Below, in pieces: positions 21,650-33,904 of a stretch of DNA of 64,000 nt. The stretch is taken from NCBI GenBank assembly GCA_009760855.2, contig WPIO01000069.1, positions 1,390,501 to 1,454,500 of the forward strand, given 5' to 3'. Numbering within the stretch: the first letter of the stretch is position 1; the number at the start of each line of letters is the position of its first letter. This stretch comes from Cristatella mucedo (lineage: Eukaryota; Bryozoa; Phylactolaemata; Cristatellidae). The translations under genes were made by a program, and so were the position numbers. Below the pieces are notes generated by a model. That model was not told the origin of the DNA and did not search any database. It saw nothing but the letters and a program-made list of their open reading frames with translations.

Positions 21650-22205
21650 ATTTACATTTCATTTAGTGGTGGCATGCTCAATAAATGAACAGAATAAGTT
21701 GATTAAGGGTTGCATATACGATTTCAACTTGTATGTTTCTTAGTGGTTGCATGCACAGTGCCAGCAACACATAAATTTACATAGGATTAATCAAAAGGAG
21801 CCTTTGAGATGCTTTCATAAATAGATACATTTTTAGTTTCTTTTTGATGCGGCCAAATTATGTGACATCATGACTCAAGTCTGGTGTGAGCTCCTTAATT
21901 TGGGACTATACTAGCTAAAGGTACGGCCTCTTAAAGATTTAAGATTTGCCAGTATCTGCCTAAACTGCTAGATTTGGAAGAGCTGGTGTTACTATGTTTA
22001 GCATGGTGGATGAATTGGTCTGATAATTAGGCTTCAGCCAAATAATGATGGGACCTGAAATTGAGTGACAAAATCTCGAAGTCGACTGGTAACTTGACAG
22101 CGATCCAGTGCAGATTTACGAGAAGAGATGTTATGTGGAAAATGGGATGCTCACTATGGACAGGAACAGCTGCAGACTTTGGCATCAGCAGTAAGATCCA
22201 TGTTT
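21650..22205 (-). mobile_element. Old family A LINE fragment
   Basis: Heavily diverged minus-strand copy. Landmarks in plus orientation are TGCATGCACAGTGCCAGCA (about 21747), TTTTAGTTTCTTTTTGATGC (about 21830), GGCCTCTTAAAGATTTAAG (about 21927), GTGACAAAATCTCGAAGTC (about 22065) and GATCCAGTGCAG (about 22102). No coding capacity. Confidence 0.6.
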
Positions 22206-22209
22206 AAGT

Positions 22210-23040
22210 AAAGAGTTACGTTTTGCATGTGCGCCTAGTCTCATTCATAGTCATATTCTCCGATAGTAAATTATTTCAAAGCTTTTCAAGCACTTGAGGA
22301 ATTTGAGCTGTACATTTGAAAACATCCGAATTACTGTATAGCCCTATTTTTTATTATTTCCATCCAAAATATGTAAGTTTATGGGTAGACTTGTGTATTA
22401 TACTTTTATATTAATTAATTGTTAGCGATCCCATTAGACTGTTCTGTAATATTTTCAAGAATAAGCTAGTTTAAACCCAGGTTTGATATTTCAATCATTT
22501 GAATGCTGTTTTTAAAGATTACGTTGAGAAAATACTAGTATAAGAAGGTGAATCTGTTAATCTCAGTGTAAATAAGATAATCTATTATTGGGAGAGGCTT
22601 AGCTTACTTTCCAAATCAGGAATCGGTAATAACTTTAATATTGGTCTTAATTATGCAATACTGAGAAACGCCGAGAACCAATTTAAGTATTTCAAATTTG
22701 AAGGGATCATGTTTGCTGCAACATTTTTATTTTTAGTATCTAACAATAATATACTTCTTATTACTAAAAACCCATGGGCGAGTAAGTATTTTAATATGTA
22801 GTCTTAGCCCTTGGAACTTTTCTAAAGGCTGCATTATAACCCCCAAAGGAAAAAAACTTCAAATAATATTTTGAGAATTACTTTTTTTAATCCTTTTGGA
22901 TGAAGCCACTATCTTTCATGGTTAGCTGGATGAGAATACTCCCAGAGTTTGGCAAACGCTAGTGTGTAAATCGAATGCATGTATTTTTTCATAAAATATT
23001 TAGAGAATCCAAAAACTACCTCAGCTCAAGTGATTAGATA
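22210..23040. other. No gene seen
   Basis: AT-rich, stops in all frames, presumed intron. Confidence 0.5.
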
Positions 23041-23044
23041 AGGA

Positions 23045-23130
23045 TGACAATAAAAATAATACATGCATTTGATATAGTGCCCTCTGAGAGCTCAATGCCT
23101 TTCTAGGCACTTTGGATTTTCTGGAATGCT
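23045..23130 (-). mobile_element. Solo family A 3' tail, diverged
   Basis: Plus-strand text ATAGTGCCCTCTGAGAGC...TTTCTAGGCACTTTGG is the reverse complement of the family A 3' hairpin, preceded by an AT-rich tract. Nothing of the coding region follows, so this is another extremely truncated copy. Confidence 0.55.
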
Positions 23131-23685
23131 AGCACTGCCGGATGGTTAGGGGTGGGGTAGCAACATCGTTGACTGTCTTTGCAGCAACATACTGAGTTTC
23201 CTCGAGACTGCTGCAACGAGATTCTGTGATCAGTCGTTATACTGATACGATTCACTATTACACACCTACTACTACCTGTACCCAATTTTGAATAGTGTCG
23301 ATAGATATGTTTTGACAGCCTGACGTTTTCTCCGCTCCTCGTCTTAGCATTTACCATCAGTCGGAACTATGTCAGATATCGGCTTTGCATCCAAACTCCT
23401 GCTCTTTTGCCAGTAGCCATTGTATGAGTAAAACTTGCAACAGGAGTTACTCGGTGACTAACACTTCTGGCTCTTTTATTCAAACCGAATCAAGGCTATG
23501 ACAATTTTCTTGGAAGCTACCTGACTTGATAAACCCCAAATAACATTCAAAACATTGTATTTATTTCACAAAATACGTTTTCCTTTAAGTACCATGTAAA
23601 ATAGTAAAGATTTCCTAAATATTATCGTCGTATCGTTTTAGCAATTACGCTCTTCATCTATTCGGTAGCTACTACGTTATTACTC
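23130..23685. other. No gene seen
   Basis: Unique-looking sequence between LINE pieces. One minus-strand ORF of 84 codons (23357-23103) overlaps the solo tail and has no recognisable motif. Confidence 0.4.
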
Positions 23686-25235
23686 GTTGCCAGATCTACT
23701 AGCTGCCTTTAACACTCTGCATCAAGATATCGCACTTGAGCGATTGAAAACGATTGGTATGACAGAAACTGCACTGGCGTTATCTAAATCACACTTATCC
23801 TATCAAGTTTGATCGTTAGAGTGAGAGAGTCATGTCCCATCTAACAGGTGTAGTAGCACTTGAACTCCCTCAAGGTTCCATACCCAGACCGTCGCTGTTC
23901 CTTTTTTAAACTCAATTTTTGGGAAAAGTGTCATGTTCACGAACCTAATCTGGCACATCCGTAATTTCTTTTTTGGTAATCTGCAGCGACATGCAAAGTA
24001 AACACTTCCCCTGAAGGCATTTGCTCTTATATGTCAGGAAATTTTCTTAAGCAAAGCTCGACAACCAAATTGAACTCCCTACTGATATTACACTGATAGA
24101 GTGTCGCTGTACTGAAAGGCTTAACTTATTCAGAGCAAAGTTCTTACGCTGACCCACAAGGCCCGCCACGGCTTGGCTCCTTCGTACCTAGCTTAGCTGC
24201 TGCATCAGTTTCAGCCTGTTCGCGCCCTCAGGTCATGTGTGGACAAAGAATTAGCTGTCCCATTCCTCCGCTTAAAGAAAGTTGGCGACAGAAGCTTTAG
24301 CTCTGCAGGTCCTAGACTGTGGAACTCGCTTCCACAATTCTTACGCAACGACATCTACTCTCCAACTGCCGACTATGGCACATCTTTTTCAGCGGTCCTG
24401 AACTGCTACTTCTATGCTACTCACTACCTTACCTGCTCTCCTAATTCTGCTATGCTTCCCACTTTCTCTTTGTTGCGTGAGACGAAGTCTGTTGGGTACC
24501 GAATGCGTACCGAGAGCCGCTTAGGCTGTGAGTGGGCTATACAAAACTCTCCTGCGTAACACCCACATGGTCTTTATGACTTTGTGGAGTTACTGACGGA
24601 GATACATTACATTACATGACATTAACTGATACGGTAGGTGATGCTGTTATGTGACTGTGACCGCGTGCTTGGAAATTACATAGCCTCTTCGCCAGCTGCC
24701 TAAATAGTTAAGGCCCATTTAAAGAAGACTGCTTCCTTAGCAAATAATCACGGCCAATCTATACTTTGGATTAGAAACTTTATTCCGTTAGGGCTTGAAT
24801 TTAACTTATCAAGCTCTTTACTTTCGTCTTAGCTAGCTTTTACAGTTTCCATTTTACTTGGCTACCAAAACAACCACTAATCAAGTGCAGCTGGTGACAA
24901 ATATTTGAGTAAGGCTAGTGTACGAATCCAAAAGGCCGGACCATGAGTTTTCTTGTCTAAAGGAATGCGGATAGCCAAGGGTTGATCAATGCAGACCGAG
25001 TAAAGCTTGCATGCTGAATTAAATCCATGTAAATTGAGCTATGGCTTGCCTCCTTCATACTAGGTGAACTGCGGCATCAGCTTCAGCCCCTCGTGCACTA
25101 AATTCCTGTACGGACAATAAGTAAATTCATCAGCTTTGAGACTGACATCAGCTTAAGCTTTTGTCATGTCTTAAGCCTGGACCGACTTTCACAATTCTTA
25201 GGCGACAAGTAATCCACTGTGGCTGTCTGGGGCTT
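23685..25235 (+). mobile_element. Old family B LINE, split by a younger family B copy
   Basis: Left part 23685-24130 starts in the RT palm (LAAFNTLHQDIALERL-like sequence). It continues through a decayed region equivalent to the SENFLKLN block. The right part 24617-25235 resumes with GGTGATGCTGTTATGTGACTGTGACC (the DAIVRPSPRARN region), then the C-terminal domain down to AATTCTTAGGCGACAAG near 25210. It is much more diverged than the inserted copy and has lost its tail. Confidence 0.65.
24131..24616 (+). mobile_element. Young family B LINE 3' end nested in an older family B copy
   Basis: Close to the C-terminal region and 3' UTR of the reference copy (KVLTLTHKARHGLAPS, an open 106-codon frame at 24239-24559, hairpin, TTACATTACAT at about 24606). 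Flanks are TTAACTTATTC before and TTAACTGATAC after, a likely 11-bp target-site duplication with two mismatches. The insertion therefore happened long after the host copy had decayed. Confidence 0.75.
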
Positions 25236-25239
25236 ACGT

Positions 25240-26295
25240 TTTATATTTATATTGTGGCGATACAATTTATGAGAAAAAACAATTATTTTCACTTTCACTC
25301 ACTGACATTCCATAGGAATCTTACACAGTAGGCACAAACGGAGTAACACCTTCGTTCAGAATGTGCTTAATTTCTATCTCAGAACAAATTAAATTACCCT
25401 GATATACCGGACCACATTTCAGCCAGCAATCCCCTCGTTCCGAAATACGCATTTCGATTCAAAGTAACGAATAATGCTGACAGAGTTGCTCATTGGTCAA
25501 GCTTATGTAGACCTTTTCCAGTGATTATAGCCAAGTTAAGTCCAGCTTCTAACTGTTTGCATGCAATTTATTAAATTATACATATTTGTCCGGATTTTCT
25601 ACGAGTCGGCATTCGGATACATAAATCCAGCATCAGAGATTTGCATTTATAAGGTACATTCACGGATCAGTTATATCGTATCCTGTAGACTTACCCGCTA
25701 ATTTTTAGCACACAAAACTAAAGTTTTCTAGTCTCGTTGCTTTTGTTTAAGATTGTTATTGTTTCCACAGATTGACTAAGAGAGTTTGTACAAAATTTAG
25801 GCTAGAAAAATAATTAAATTACGTAAAATCTCGAGGATTGTCAATACAACTTAGTTTATAAATTGAAATAACAATGAAGACGATTATATTCAGTTAGGGA
25901 ACTCTCTGAAAACTGGCCATTTATGATGGATAAAAAAACAAGAAATTAGTTAACCAGTGAAAATAATGCAAGCGAACAATTATTATTTGCATTAAACAGT
26001 CCAATTTCTCAAATCAAATTTTGGAAACATGCAGGAGGCTGGGAATCTTGGAATCATCCGTCTCAGACATGTGAAGGTCAAGGAAAAGTGCTAGCAAATT
26101 TCCAAATAGAAATAAGTGGTAATATTTATTTCAAACTTGCTTTTAGCTCTGACAGAGCTAAACATATATTATAAGCATTTATTTGAGCTTAAGGAAACAT
26201 GGCCATACAATTAGTCGTGCAATTAAGAAAGAATAAAGCCTAACGTTTATAATTGCAACATGCAAAAAATCCATTTGCAATTTTTTATTGCGAGA
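25240..26295. other. No gene seen
   Basis: AT-rich. A donor-like GTAAGT on the minus strand (about 25693) was examined, but the reading frame upstream is closed. Confidence 0.45.
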
Positions 26296-26299
26296 CCAC

Positions 26300-26600
26300 G
26301 CACAATTTCATCATTTAGAAGAAAGCAAAGAACGGGTCACTGGGACCCACTAAATAGTGGATGAACAAGTGGATTTTCAGCTTCTTTTAGTTTTCATCGA
26401 GTATTGTGATGTTAGTGATTATCAGACTTGATACCCATACGATCTAAGTCAATTGTGTTACGTGGATTTCAGGTTAACAGTAAGTGCCAATACAAGATTT
26501 GATTCAGGAAAGCAGGTGGTGTGACGTCTGACCTGGTGGAAGCAGTTATGATGCTGGTGCCAGAGAAAGAACTGACCTCAACCTGAGGGGAAAAGTTATT
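26300..26600 (-). mobile_element. Old family A LINE fragment
   Basis: Only scattered agreement with the family A 3' UTR and end of the coding region remains (plus-strand GGGACCCACTAAATAGTG near 26341, CAGCTTCTTTTAG near 26378). Confidence 0.4.
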
Positions 26601-27700
26601 GTTAAATGGCTACGTTATTTAAATAAAACTAATTTAACGTCCTTCAACTAGGTTTTAATGTATAAGCACGTAAAAACAACTTGAGGCTCAGTCAAGTTCG
26701 ACTCACTATCTTTACTTTGTCACAGGAATAAAAACAAATCATAATGTTTGAAATATACCTTCCCGAGGTTTAAGACATGCATTCTATACTAGTTTAGGTA
26801 TTATTAGCACAGTGTAATGTTTTTACGCAGGTGATATTCTATTTCAATATAGTATATATTTCAATCACTATTCTTTCGTAATTTAAACAGCTCATTCACC
26901 TAGTGAAAACTATTTTTTAAGAGCGTGAAGTCCAAACAATTTCAGCCCTACATTTTAGGATCATTTAAAAAAGCCTGTACGAATGTTCCTGGCCAATAAT
27001 AATAAGGTCATTAGAATCGTAAATACTGCAAGCGTTTTTCAAGCAGCTTAGACTAATACACAAAGTGCTACTCTGATTGTCTTTATCTACAGGGAATAGG
27101 CAGTACCTAGAACAATATACCCACTAACAATATATCTGCATATCTAGTGCCGTCCAACGAATCTATTGTGGATAATATGAATCCGTGTCGGCCTAAGTTA
27201 ATTTTTCTAATAGAGTGTTCCTTGATTTATGTACAGCTGTTAAAATACGTTTTGGCTATCTATATTAATTAGGAATTGTATTAGGCTTTACACAAGCCGT
27301 GGTTATAACTTCGATAAATGTTTTCCTTTTACAACATTTTTAGAACTGTAGACGTTCAAGTCATATGCTTGCTTGTTTACCAAAAGTTATCTTTTAAAGT
27401 AGCTATTTTTTTCTTAGAAGAACCTATTTCGCATTAGTTACGGTGTTTTTATTGCTAAAATGTTATCTCGAATCGATTGGTAATATAATCGCACGTGTCT
27501 TAATCTGCAAAAAAATAGATGAAAACAAATCATGGATGGATGGTATTCTGTTAATCAATTGAAATATTTTTATTTGATCGACCATTGCTGTTAATTTAAA
27601 TTCATATATTGAACAATTTTGTGCCTTCAGGTTAGATCTTCAAGAATTAGCAAAAATAGAGCACTACAAAATTATGGTAAGGTTTTGATTTTCGGTACTC
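26600..27700. other. No gene seen, presumed intron
   Basis: AT-rich, no ORF or repeat recognised. Confidence 0.5.
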
Positions 27701-27702
27701 AC

Positions 27703-27741
27703 CAGGGTCTAAGTTGGTGTACTTGACCTTCTGCTGTACTT
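27703..27741 (-). CDS. Candidate 39-bp mini-exon
   Basis: On the minus strand an acceptor with a long pyrimidine run (TTTTTTTAG, AG at 27743-27742) is followed by 39 bp and a strong donor GTGAGT (27702-27697). Length is a multiple of three, both junctions are phase 1, and the frame is open: VQQKVKYTNLDP plus split codons. It could be spliced in frame between the V-like exons at 38554-39021 and 16653-17051, as a linker. At this size chance is possible. No homologue is visible in the window. Confidence 0.4.
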
Positions 27742-27929
27742 CTAAAAAAAATTACATTCTTATCATTACCAAAATACTTCAGTAGCGTTGGTAATGAAAT
27801 GTAAATTTTAGCAAGAGCTCTGTCGTGTAAAAAAAAATTAGTGCTCACATTATCTTGAACTAGATATTTCCGCTACGTGTTAAAGATGATGACTTGTTAG
27901 GTATGAGTGACTAAACACACTCTACATTG

Positions 27930-28270
27930 ACTCTGCGACCTTAATCTAGGTGTCTCATTCCAAAGTTCACCAGACGAACAGATTAGCTCCACAGTCAGGT
28001 CTGCCAGCTATCACCATCACTTACTAACATTCGGTGGGAAACTGTGCAGCTAGATTTACGATCCTATATGTGCTGACTGTGCTGACACTCTGAATGCTGC
28101 CAGTTGCATGGTGACACTATGCATATCCCTGCTCACACTACTAAGCTTGTCGTCATGGAGCAAGGCACCATGAACGAATTGATTAAGCTTCCTCTGTAGA
28201 TAATTTAAAGATAATAAAATAGATTAGGTTATTGGAACTCTACAGAAATGTATCATTATTATCAATGTCA
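27930..28270 (+). mobile_element. Old family A LINE fragment with an internal deletion
   Basis: ATCTAGGTGTCTCATTCCA (about 27944) and AGCTCCACAGTCAGGTCTGCC (in part, about 27987) match the RT end of family A. The text then jumps to the 3' UTR (GTGCTGACACTCTGAATGC about 28078, GCATGGTGACACTATGCAT about 28104). Confidence 0.5.
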
Positions 28271-28274
28271 TTCT

Positions 28275-29420
28275 TATTGCCCACGTATATCAATCTGACA
28301 TAATATGACTATAGCATCGGACCTAGACCATTTCAGGACAGTACCAGTGAACACTGGATTAGACGGCTTGCACTCAAAAGTGACTATTGTAAAAAAGTAC
28401 AAATGACTATGTATAACATCCTGCATAATTTGCAGGATGATACTATGCAGTATAGATATCTTTTTATATTATTCATCAAAAATAAGTTAAACTATTCCGT
28501 TAATCGAATAGCTTCAAGATGACATTTGAGCTCATTTCTTTATTTTTGACACTTTAAAATATGCGTTTTAACCATTAGACAGCAATGTTTGCAGGGATAA
28601 GAACATTATTAACAGTCAGTACGCTAATCAGATGAGCTAAATGTTTCAGGTTTACGTGCACTGATCAGAAGAGCTAAATTTTGCAGGTTTACTTTGAAAT
28701 TCTAAATTAGTACCATAAATTCATGTCTGTTAGAGTAATATTACAAAACCCAGAGCTTTTCAAACATTTTTTTTCTCAAGCCGATACAGATAAGACCTGT
28801 TTAAAGCTTTTCAGTTTTTTTTCGAACACAGCTTGAATAAAACTACGCAATAATGAACATATAAAGCCTTATCACTTTGAGCCATCTCTACTGGGCAGGC
28901 TGTGTTGTTAGATATGCCGGCTTCTAGTGACCCCTATGTTAGATTTGATAGAGGTTACCTTTTATTTCTCCCACAACATAGTTCTGATGCATTCATAGAT
29001 ATTATTACTTCTGCTATCATCAGTGAATTATGCATTTACAAAAAATAAGCTCCCCCCAGCTACAATGCCGGCCCCTACCTTCGACAACTAATTTGACAGG
29101 AGATTCAAGAGTAAAAACGCTCGTAAGCAATCAATGCATCTTCACCAACCGCTCACCGCTTTCTTCCTGGAGCTTAACCAGAAATCTCTATAACTAATTA
29201 TTCACCAGGCGGGCTATACTTCAGGTGGCCCAGTATGTCATTTGCCTTAGGAATCCTCACTCACTGTGCAGTAAGCCTCTCAATATTTGCGACCTTATTT
29301 CTTAGAATGGCCTCGACCTGCATATTGTGACGGAAAATTAGCTCAAATCAGTATGCTGCCGACAATTGAAGATGCTACAGCGACTGGGTAATCCTTCTCC
29401 CACAGTAACAGGATAATTCA
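28275..29420. other. No gene seen
   Basis: 28850-29400 is somewhat richer in G and C, with plus-strand peptide pieces but frequent stops. No motif recognised; perhaps an old element. Confidence 0.4.
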
Positions 29421-29424
29421 ATAA

Positions 29425-29570
29425 TAATATATGTTTCATTTACATAGCGCCCCAAGGGAATTAAATCTGTATTCAGGCACTTCAAATATACCTCGGGGCT
29501 CTAGCCCACGATCTCGGTCGGACCTTGGTGGGGGCTAGCACCTTAACCGCTAGAGCAAACCAGCTCGGCA
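29425..29570 (-). mobile_element. tRNA-derived SINE
   Basis: Same element as at 50112-50258, in reverse. The head has an A-box-like CTAGCGGTTAAGGTG (minus strand, about 29557-29543) and a degenerate B-box (GGGCTAGAGCCCC, about 29506-29494). The tail carries the CCC...GGGGCGCTAT hairpin arm at about 29455-29443. A CA-poor AT-rich end lies at 29425-29440. Confidence 0.75.
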
Positions 29571-29596
29571 AATGAAATAAGTAATAATAATGGACT

Positions 29597-30483
29597 TGAT
29601 GAAGCACACCCAGAGAACTTAATCTCTTTCTAGGCGCTTTACATTTGCTACAGAGGGAATGCTATTAAATGGTAAATAATATCATGCTTGAAAAACAAAC
29701 AACATGAATAATATGGTTAGGGGTGACATGCACAGGGTCAGCATGCATAAGCACATAAAAGACGAATCACAGGGTCCCTCTAAACGCTGTCCTAAATAGG
29801 TGTTTTTAAAGTTCCTTTTAAATATGGTCTGGACAGGGGATGTTCTGACGCACTTCGGGAGGGATTTCCAGGCTTTGGGAGCATACGAGCTGAATGCACG
29901 GTCTCCAAAGGATTTAAGGTTTGTACGAGGTATTTCCAGACTGTTGGATTCCGACAAGCGGGTGGTACGGTGCTTGGCCTGATGGGGTAAAATATCTGAA
30001 AGATAGGCTGGAGCCATTGAATGAAGAGACCTAAAAGTGAGCGACAAAACCTTGAAGTCAATCCGTTGCCTCACTGGTAGCCAGTGCAGGTCGGCAAGAA
30101 GTGGAGTAATGTGGCAACTGCGACGCTCACGACAGACAAGCCTAGCTGCCAAGTTTTGCACCATCTGAAATCGCCGGATCGCACATGCTGGTAGGCCATT
30201 AGGCAGTGGGATGCAGAAGTCGAGACGGGATGTCACGAATGCATGGACCAACTTGGACATGGCTTCCTTATCTAAACAAGCCCAAATTATAGCTTTGTTG
30301 TGAAGCTGAAAATAAGCAGATTTGACAATGGATGTGATATGGTCGTCTAACGAGTGGCCGCTTTGGAATATGACACCTAGATGTCGAGCTGATTCAACAG
30401 GAGATATGCTGGTGGAGCCAATTTTGAGCGTCAGCCTTTTCAAAATTTGAAACACACTGGGTTAGCCCATAAATAGTAAGTTA
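29597..30483 (-). mobile_element. Young family A LINE, 5'-truncated
   Basis: Minus-strand copy with the hairpin and tail at about 29597-29640 and a mostly open C-terminal ORF of 257 codons (30455-29682). Blocks: LTLKIGSTSISPVESARHLG, VHAFVTSRLDFCIPLPNGL, FQMVQNLAARLVCRE, DLHWLPVRQRIDFK and AFSSYAPKAW. The truncation is just upstream, near 30483, so the YADD region is absent. This is the longest open family A reading frame in the window. Confidence 0.88.
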
Positions 30484-30589
30484 GACAAAGATCATCTCAA
30501 GAACCCCAAAATATCAGCTCGTTTACTACTGTGTATCCGGTAACTTTCGTTTCATGATTAGTAATCTCCTCTTAGCCTAAGCGAATACC

Positions 30590-31800
30590 AGACATAATCG
30601 AGATTTTCACTTCTGAGCGGATGCAACTCAGTCAGACTTAGTCAGTTTCGATACCTTTCTCTCGTCCAGCAGCTCAAATTCCTTCAACTCAGCTGCTGCA
30701 TATGTTGATAGCACACTAGCTTAGGTGTGAGTACATTTTCTTATATTTTAAGATGAGAAAATTAATTTACTTCTCATAGGTAAACTAAGGGTCAATCAAG
30801 AATTTACACATCAAAATTAGTTCTGCAAGTATCTTTCTTGTGAAATCTGTACGAAATGTATGAGTTATTTTCCGAAGTGACCTTGTATTAGATGATTACG
30901 TCAGCTCCACGGTCGTCTGTCTTCTTTCAATTGTATAACATTTCTAAATTATGCGCTTGTTTAGATAAGAATACTACTTTGAAATTACTTGATTAATTTG
31001 TCAGGAAACCCATTGGACTTTAATAACTGAACAATCAGGTGCTTACAACGGGTGCACAACTTCCTCCTGTTCGCTTGTCCGTCAGGAGCTTTGAAGGTGC
31101 CACATCTCACCACATCCTGCCCACCCATTCACTGACTTTCAGTCAAGCAAGGTATAGGCCGAAAGGTTTGGGCACTCATAATTTGTCATTGAATTGTTTC
31201 GGTCCATCCTACTTAACAGAGCTATTCCACCGCTAGACACAGCATCGTAAAGTCAGCTGTTGAGAATTTCATTGTTCACCTATGCCTCATACAAACCCGA
31301 ATTCCCCCTGCTATTCTGTCATTAGATGGCATGCTTCCACAGTCTTAAACTTCTGTTGTCTTGAGCGACCACAACTCTTTACTTGGAACTATTCAGAATG
31401 AAGCTAAAAATTTTCACCTATGCCTTATACAAACCCGAATTCCCCCTGCTATTCTGTCATTAGATGGCATGCTTCCATAGTCTTAAACTCCTGTGTGTCT
31501 TGAGCGACCACGACTCTTTACTTGGAACTATTTAGAATGAAGCTGAAAATGCGTCCACTCACGACAGCGTTCAGTGGTTTCCAGTGATTCAACCTTTACA
31601 TGCTTATGTGTGCTGAAACGGTGCATGCTGCCACTAACCATTCCTCATGGTTACTCTTCTCCTGTCACCCCCTAACTATGGTATTCTTGTTTTTTTTTAT
31701 AAAGAATTCCAGTAGCTATTCAAGTAGCTATTACCAGTAGCTATTCAATTGTGCTTCATTCGAAGCAAAGTAAAGTTATTAGAAAGACATTAAATTCTCT
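30590..31800 (+). mobile_element. Old family A LINE with an internal tandem duplication
   Basis: Starts near the region after YADD (CTCGTCCAGCAGCTCAAATTC at 30662). It continues through AATCTGTACGAAATGTATGAG and ATCTCACCACATCCTGCCC (about 31094), and ends in a decayed 3' UTR near 31800. It contains the 138-bp duplication at 31273-31550. No coding capacity. Confidence 0.6.
31273..31550 (+). repeat. Tandem duplication, two units of about 138 bp
   Basis: Units 31273-31411 and 31412-31550 differ at only a few positions (for example CCTCATAC versus CCTTATAC) plus a single-base indel. Both sit inside a diverged LINE, so the duplication is far younger than the LINE. Confidence 0.9.
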
Positions 31801-32160
31801 GTTGGTTATTATTACATATTTTGTTATATTTATCGACTTGTTATCACTGATTGAGTATGCTTCTCTGACATAGTTGTTAGCCTATTAACCGTGTCTGACT
31901 ACTGGCACGTTAGAGCTTACTGCTCCGTTCAGTTGTAGGAGCAGGGTTGTAACAAAGTTTGTCCAATGGCGTAAAATAAGTAAAGTTTAACTCAAAGATT
32001 TAGTGGAAATTGTTGTGTGAGACATGTTTTTCATCTGCAAGCATACTCGACCGGAAGTCCCAACAACATGACAGTTGCAGAGATAACAACATTATTACAC
32101 TTCATAAAGCACCCACAGAGAATGAGCAATTTAAGTGCCGGTAATAAGCATGTGGCCATG
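31800..32160. other. No gene seen
   Basis: AT-rich spacer; a few bases near 32100 (TTCATAAAGCACCCACAGAGAA) resemble a decayed family A tail. Confidence 0.35.
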
Positions 32161-32164
32161 CGTT

Positions 32165-33445
32165 GTGTCTACGTACATAGAGTTTGAGACTGCTTTCAAT
32201 TAATAAAAAAAAATTCGTGTCCTGCCAAACCCAGATTTAAAGGCTGCTTTGAGAAGTCAGCACTGGTTAAAGAATTAGACTACTACAAGAACCTATTTTG
32301 AGCCGAAAACCGAGAAGCTTTGAATACCAGTCAAAGCAAAAACAAGTTGGTGGGTTGACAACCTATTCTTTAGCATATTCTGAGAGATCTCGCTTAGAAA
32401 ATCTCAGCTCCTTGAGCGGAGAATTTCAAGCCTGCTGCCTTTAAAAATGTGGCAACAATTATTGTCTCGGTGAGGATCCCTCAGGCTAAAACAGTTATCA
32501 AATCACAACCTGTGACCTCGTTTAAGAGATTTTTCATCGTTTCTTTGAAGGCGATGTGTCTCACTAATATTAGACTCAAGTAAAACTTGCTTATTTAGAC
32601 GAACCTATACAATTGTGTCTGTGTTCTTCATTGGCCGACAACTTAGCTTTGAAATAACTGAGATTTACTTTGATAATTTGAATAAAAGAGCAGTACAGAA
32701 GTCATACAAATCGGCCACGGATAAGCAGATACCAATATAAGCCTCGGTGAGATTAAAATGTCTTTGCACACTATCGCTCAGATTTTCATCACTTTTTAGC
32801 TAAAGATCGGTGAAAACATTGTCTCATTGCTGGTGGTAGAGAACCATGTAACGAATGCCTATTTAGAAAAAAAAGAACTCCACCCGAACTGATCTCCTTG
32901 GTGTAAGCAACAATGTCCCAATCGGTGACAATAATCAGAATCTCGCTACCTTAGCTCTGCTAGACATATCAGCCTCCTTCGAAACTATTGATCTGCATTT
33001 CTTACTTGAAAAACTGAGAACTGTTGGACTGGCCTCTGAGGCATGGAATGGTTTAAATCCTAAATGTTGTTCGATTTCAGTTCACCGGATTTCATTAACT
33101 GCTTCAGTCCTCCGCCTAAAACAGCTAGCTTCAGAAGTTTGTGATTTGCTGATCTTGGACATTACAATTCACTTCTGCAAAACATAAGAAAGACATATTT
33201 TCTCCTTCTGCCAACCATCCTTTTTAGTCATCCTGAGCTTCTACTTCCGTACTTTTTGATACCTTTACTGCTCTCCTCTATTATCTAGGATTCCCACTTT
33301 GTGTTGGTAGTGTACAATAAAGTCGATTTGCTACCGAATGCATAAAAATGCCACTAAAGATGTGATTGTGATGTACAAACGATTATGTATAATCCTTCTT
33401 AGTATTTTATGACTTGTAGACCAATTAACGGAGATTAAGACTTAA
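32165..33445 (+). mobile_element. Old family B LINE
   Basis: Diverged copy running from the EN-RT linker (32215-32290), through an RT palm with the remains of LLDISASFETID (about 32958-32990) and LRTVGLASEAWNG, to the 3' UTR. There the hairpin region survives as TTTTATGACTTGTAGACCAA...GGAGATTA at about 33405-33438. The long central part is badly eroded. Confidence 0.6.
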
Positions 33446-33900
33446 TAATACTAAAATGTTTGCATAATTTTCCCTAAGCACGTGACCACTTCTTAGAATT
33501 TTAAATAAGCGGTATATTAAGTAACCCAAACGGCTAAAAGTAGCGTGTAACATTTCAAAATGGATAGCAAATTTAGAGCTGATAATCACACTGTCATCAT
33601 TTTAAACTTAGTTATTGGTAGCATGCAGCTGGTGAGTCATCTAAAGCAAGCATTCTTATGAGAGAGATGTAGCAACATGTGTGTTAACCAAGTGGAACAA
33701 GCTCATGTTATTATGTCATGTCGATAGTAAAGTGAAAAGTTAGCTCTTGGCTTTGGGAGCTCAGCGAATAAGTGGAAGAGTCCACAAAGTTATTTGCTAA
33801 TAATGATTTTCCCTTGAATTATTTAAGTCGGGATTGCTGTCATGACGACGCCTACGCTTTGCTGGCAGCTGCTGTGGTGGCATACTGAAGCAAGGTAATT
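33445..33900. other. No gene seen
   Basis: AT-rich spacer between two old LINE copies. Confidence 0.4.
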
Positions 33901-33904
33901 ATGT

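Noticed and set aside
25690-25790. Donor-like GTAAGT as another mini-exon
   Set aside because: The frame upstream closes at TAA before any acceptor in phase 1.
29682-30455. 257-codon ORF as a host gene
   Set aside because: The translation is the C-terminal part of family A reverse transcriptase and it sits in a LINE with its 3' hairpin and tail.
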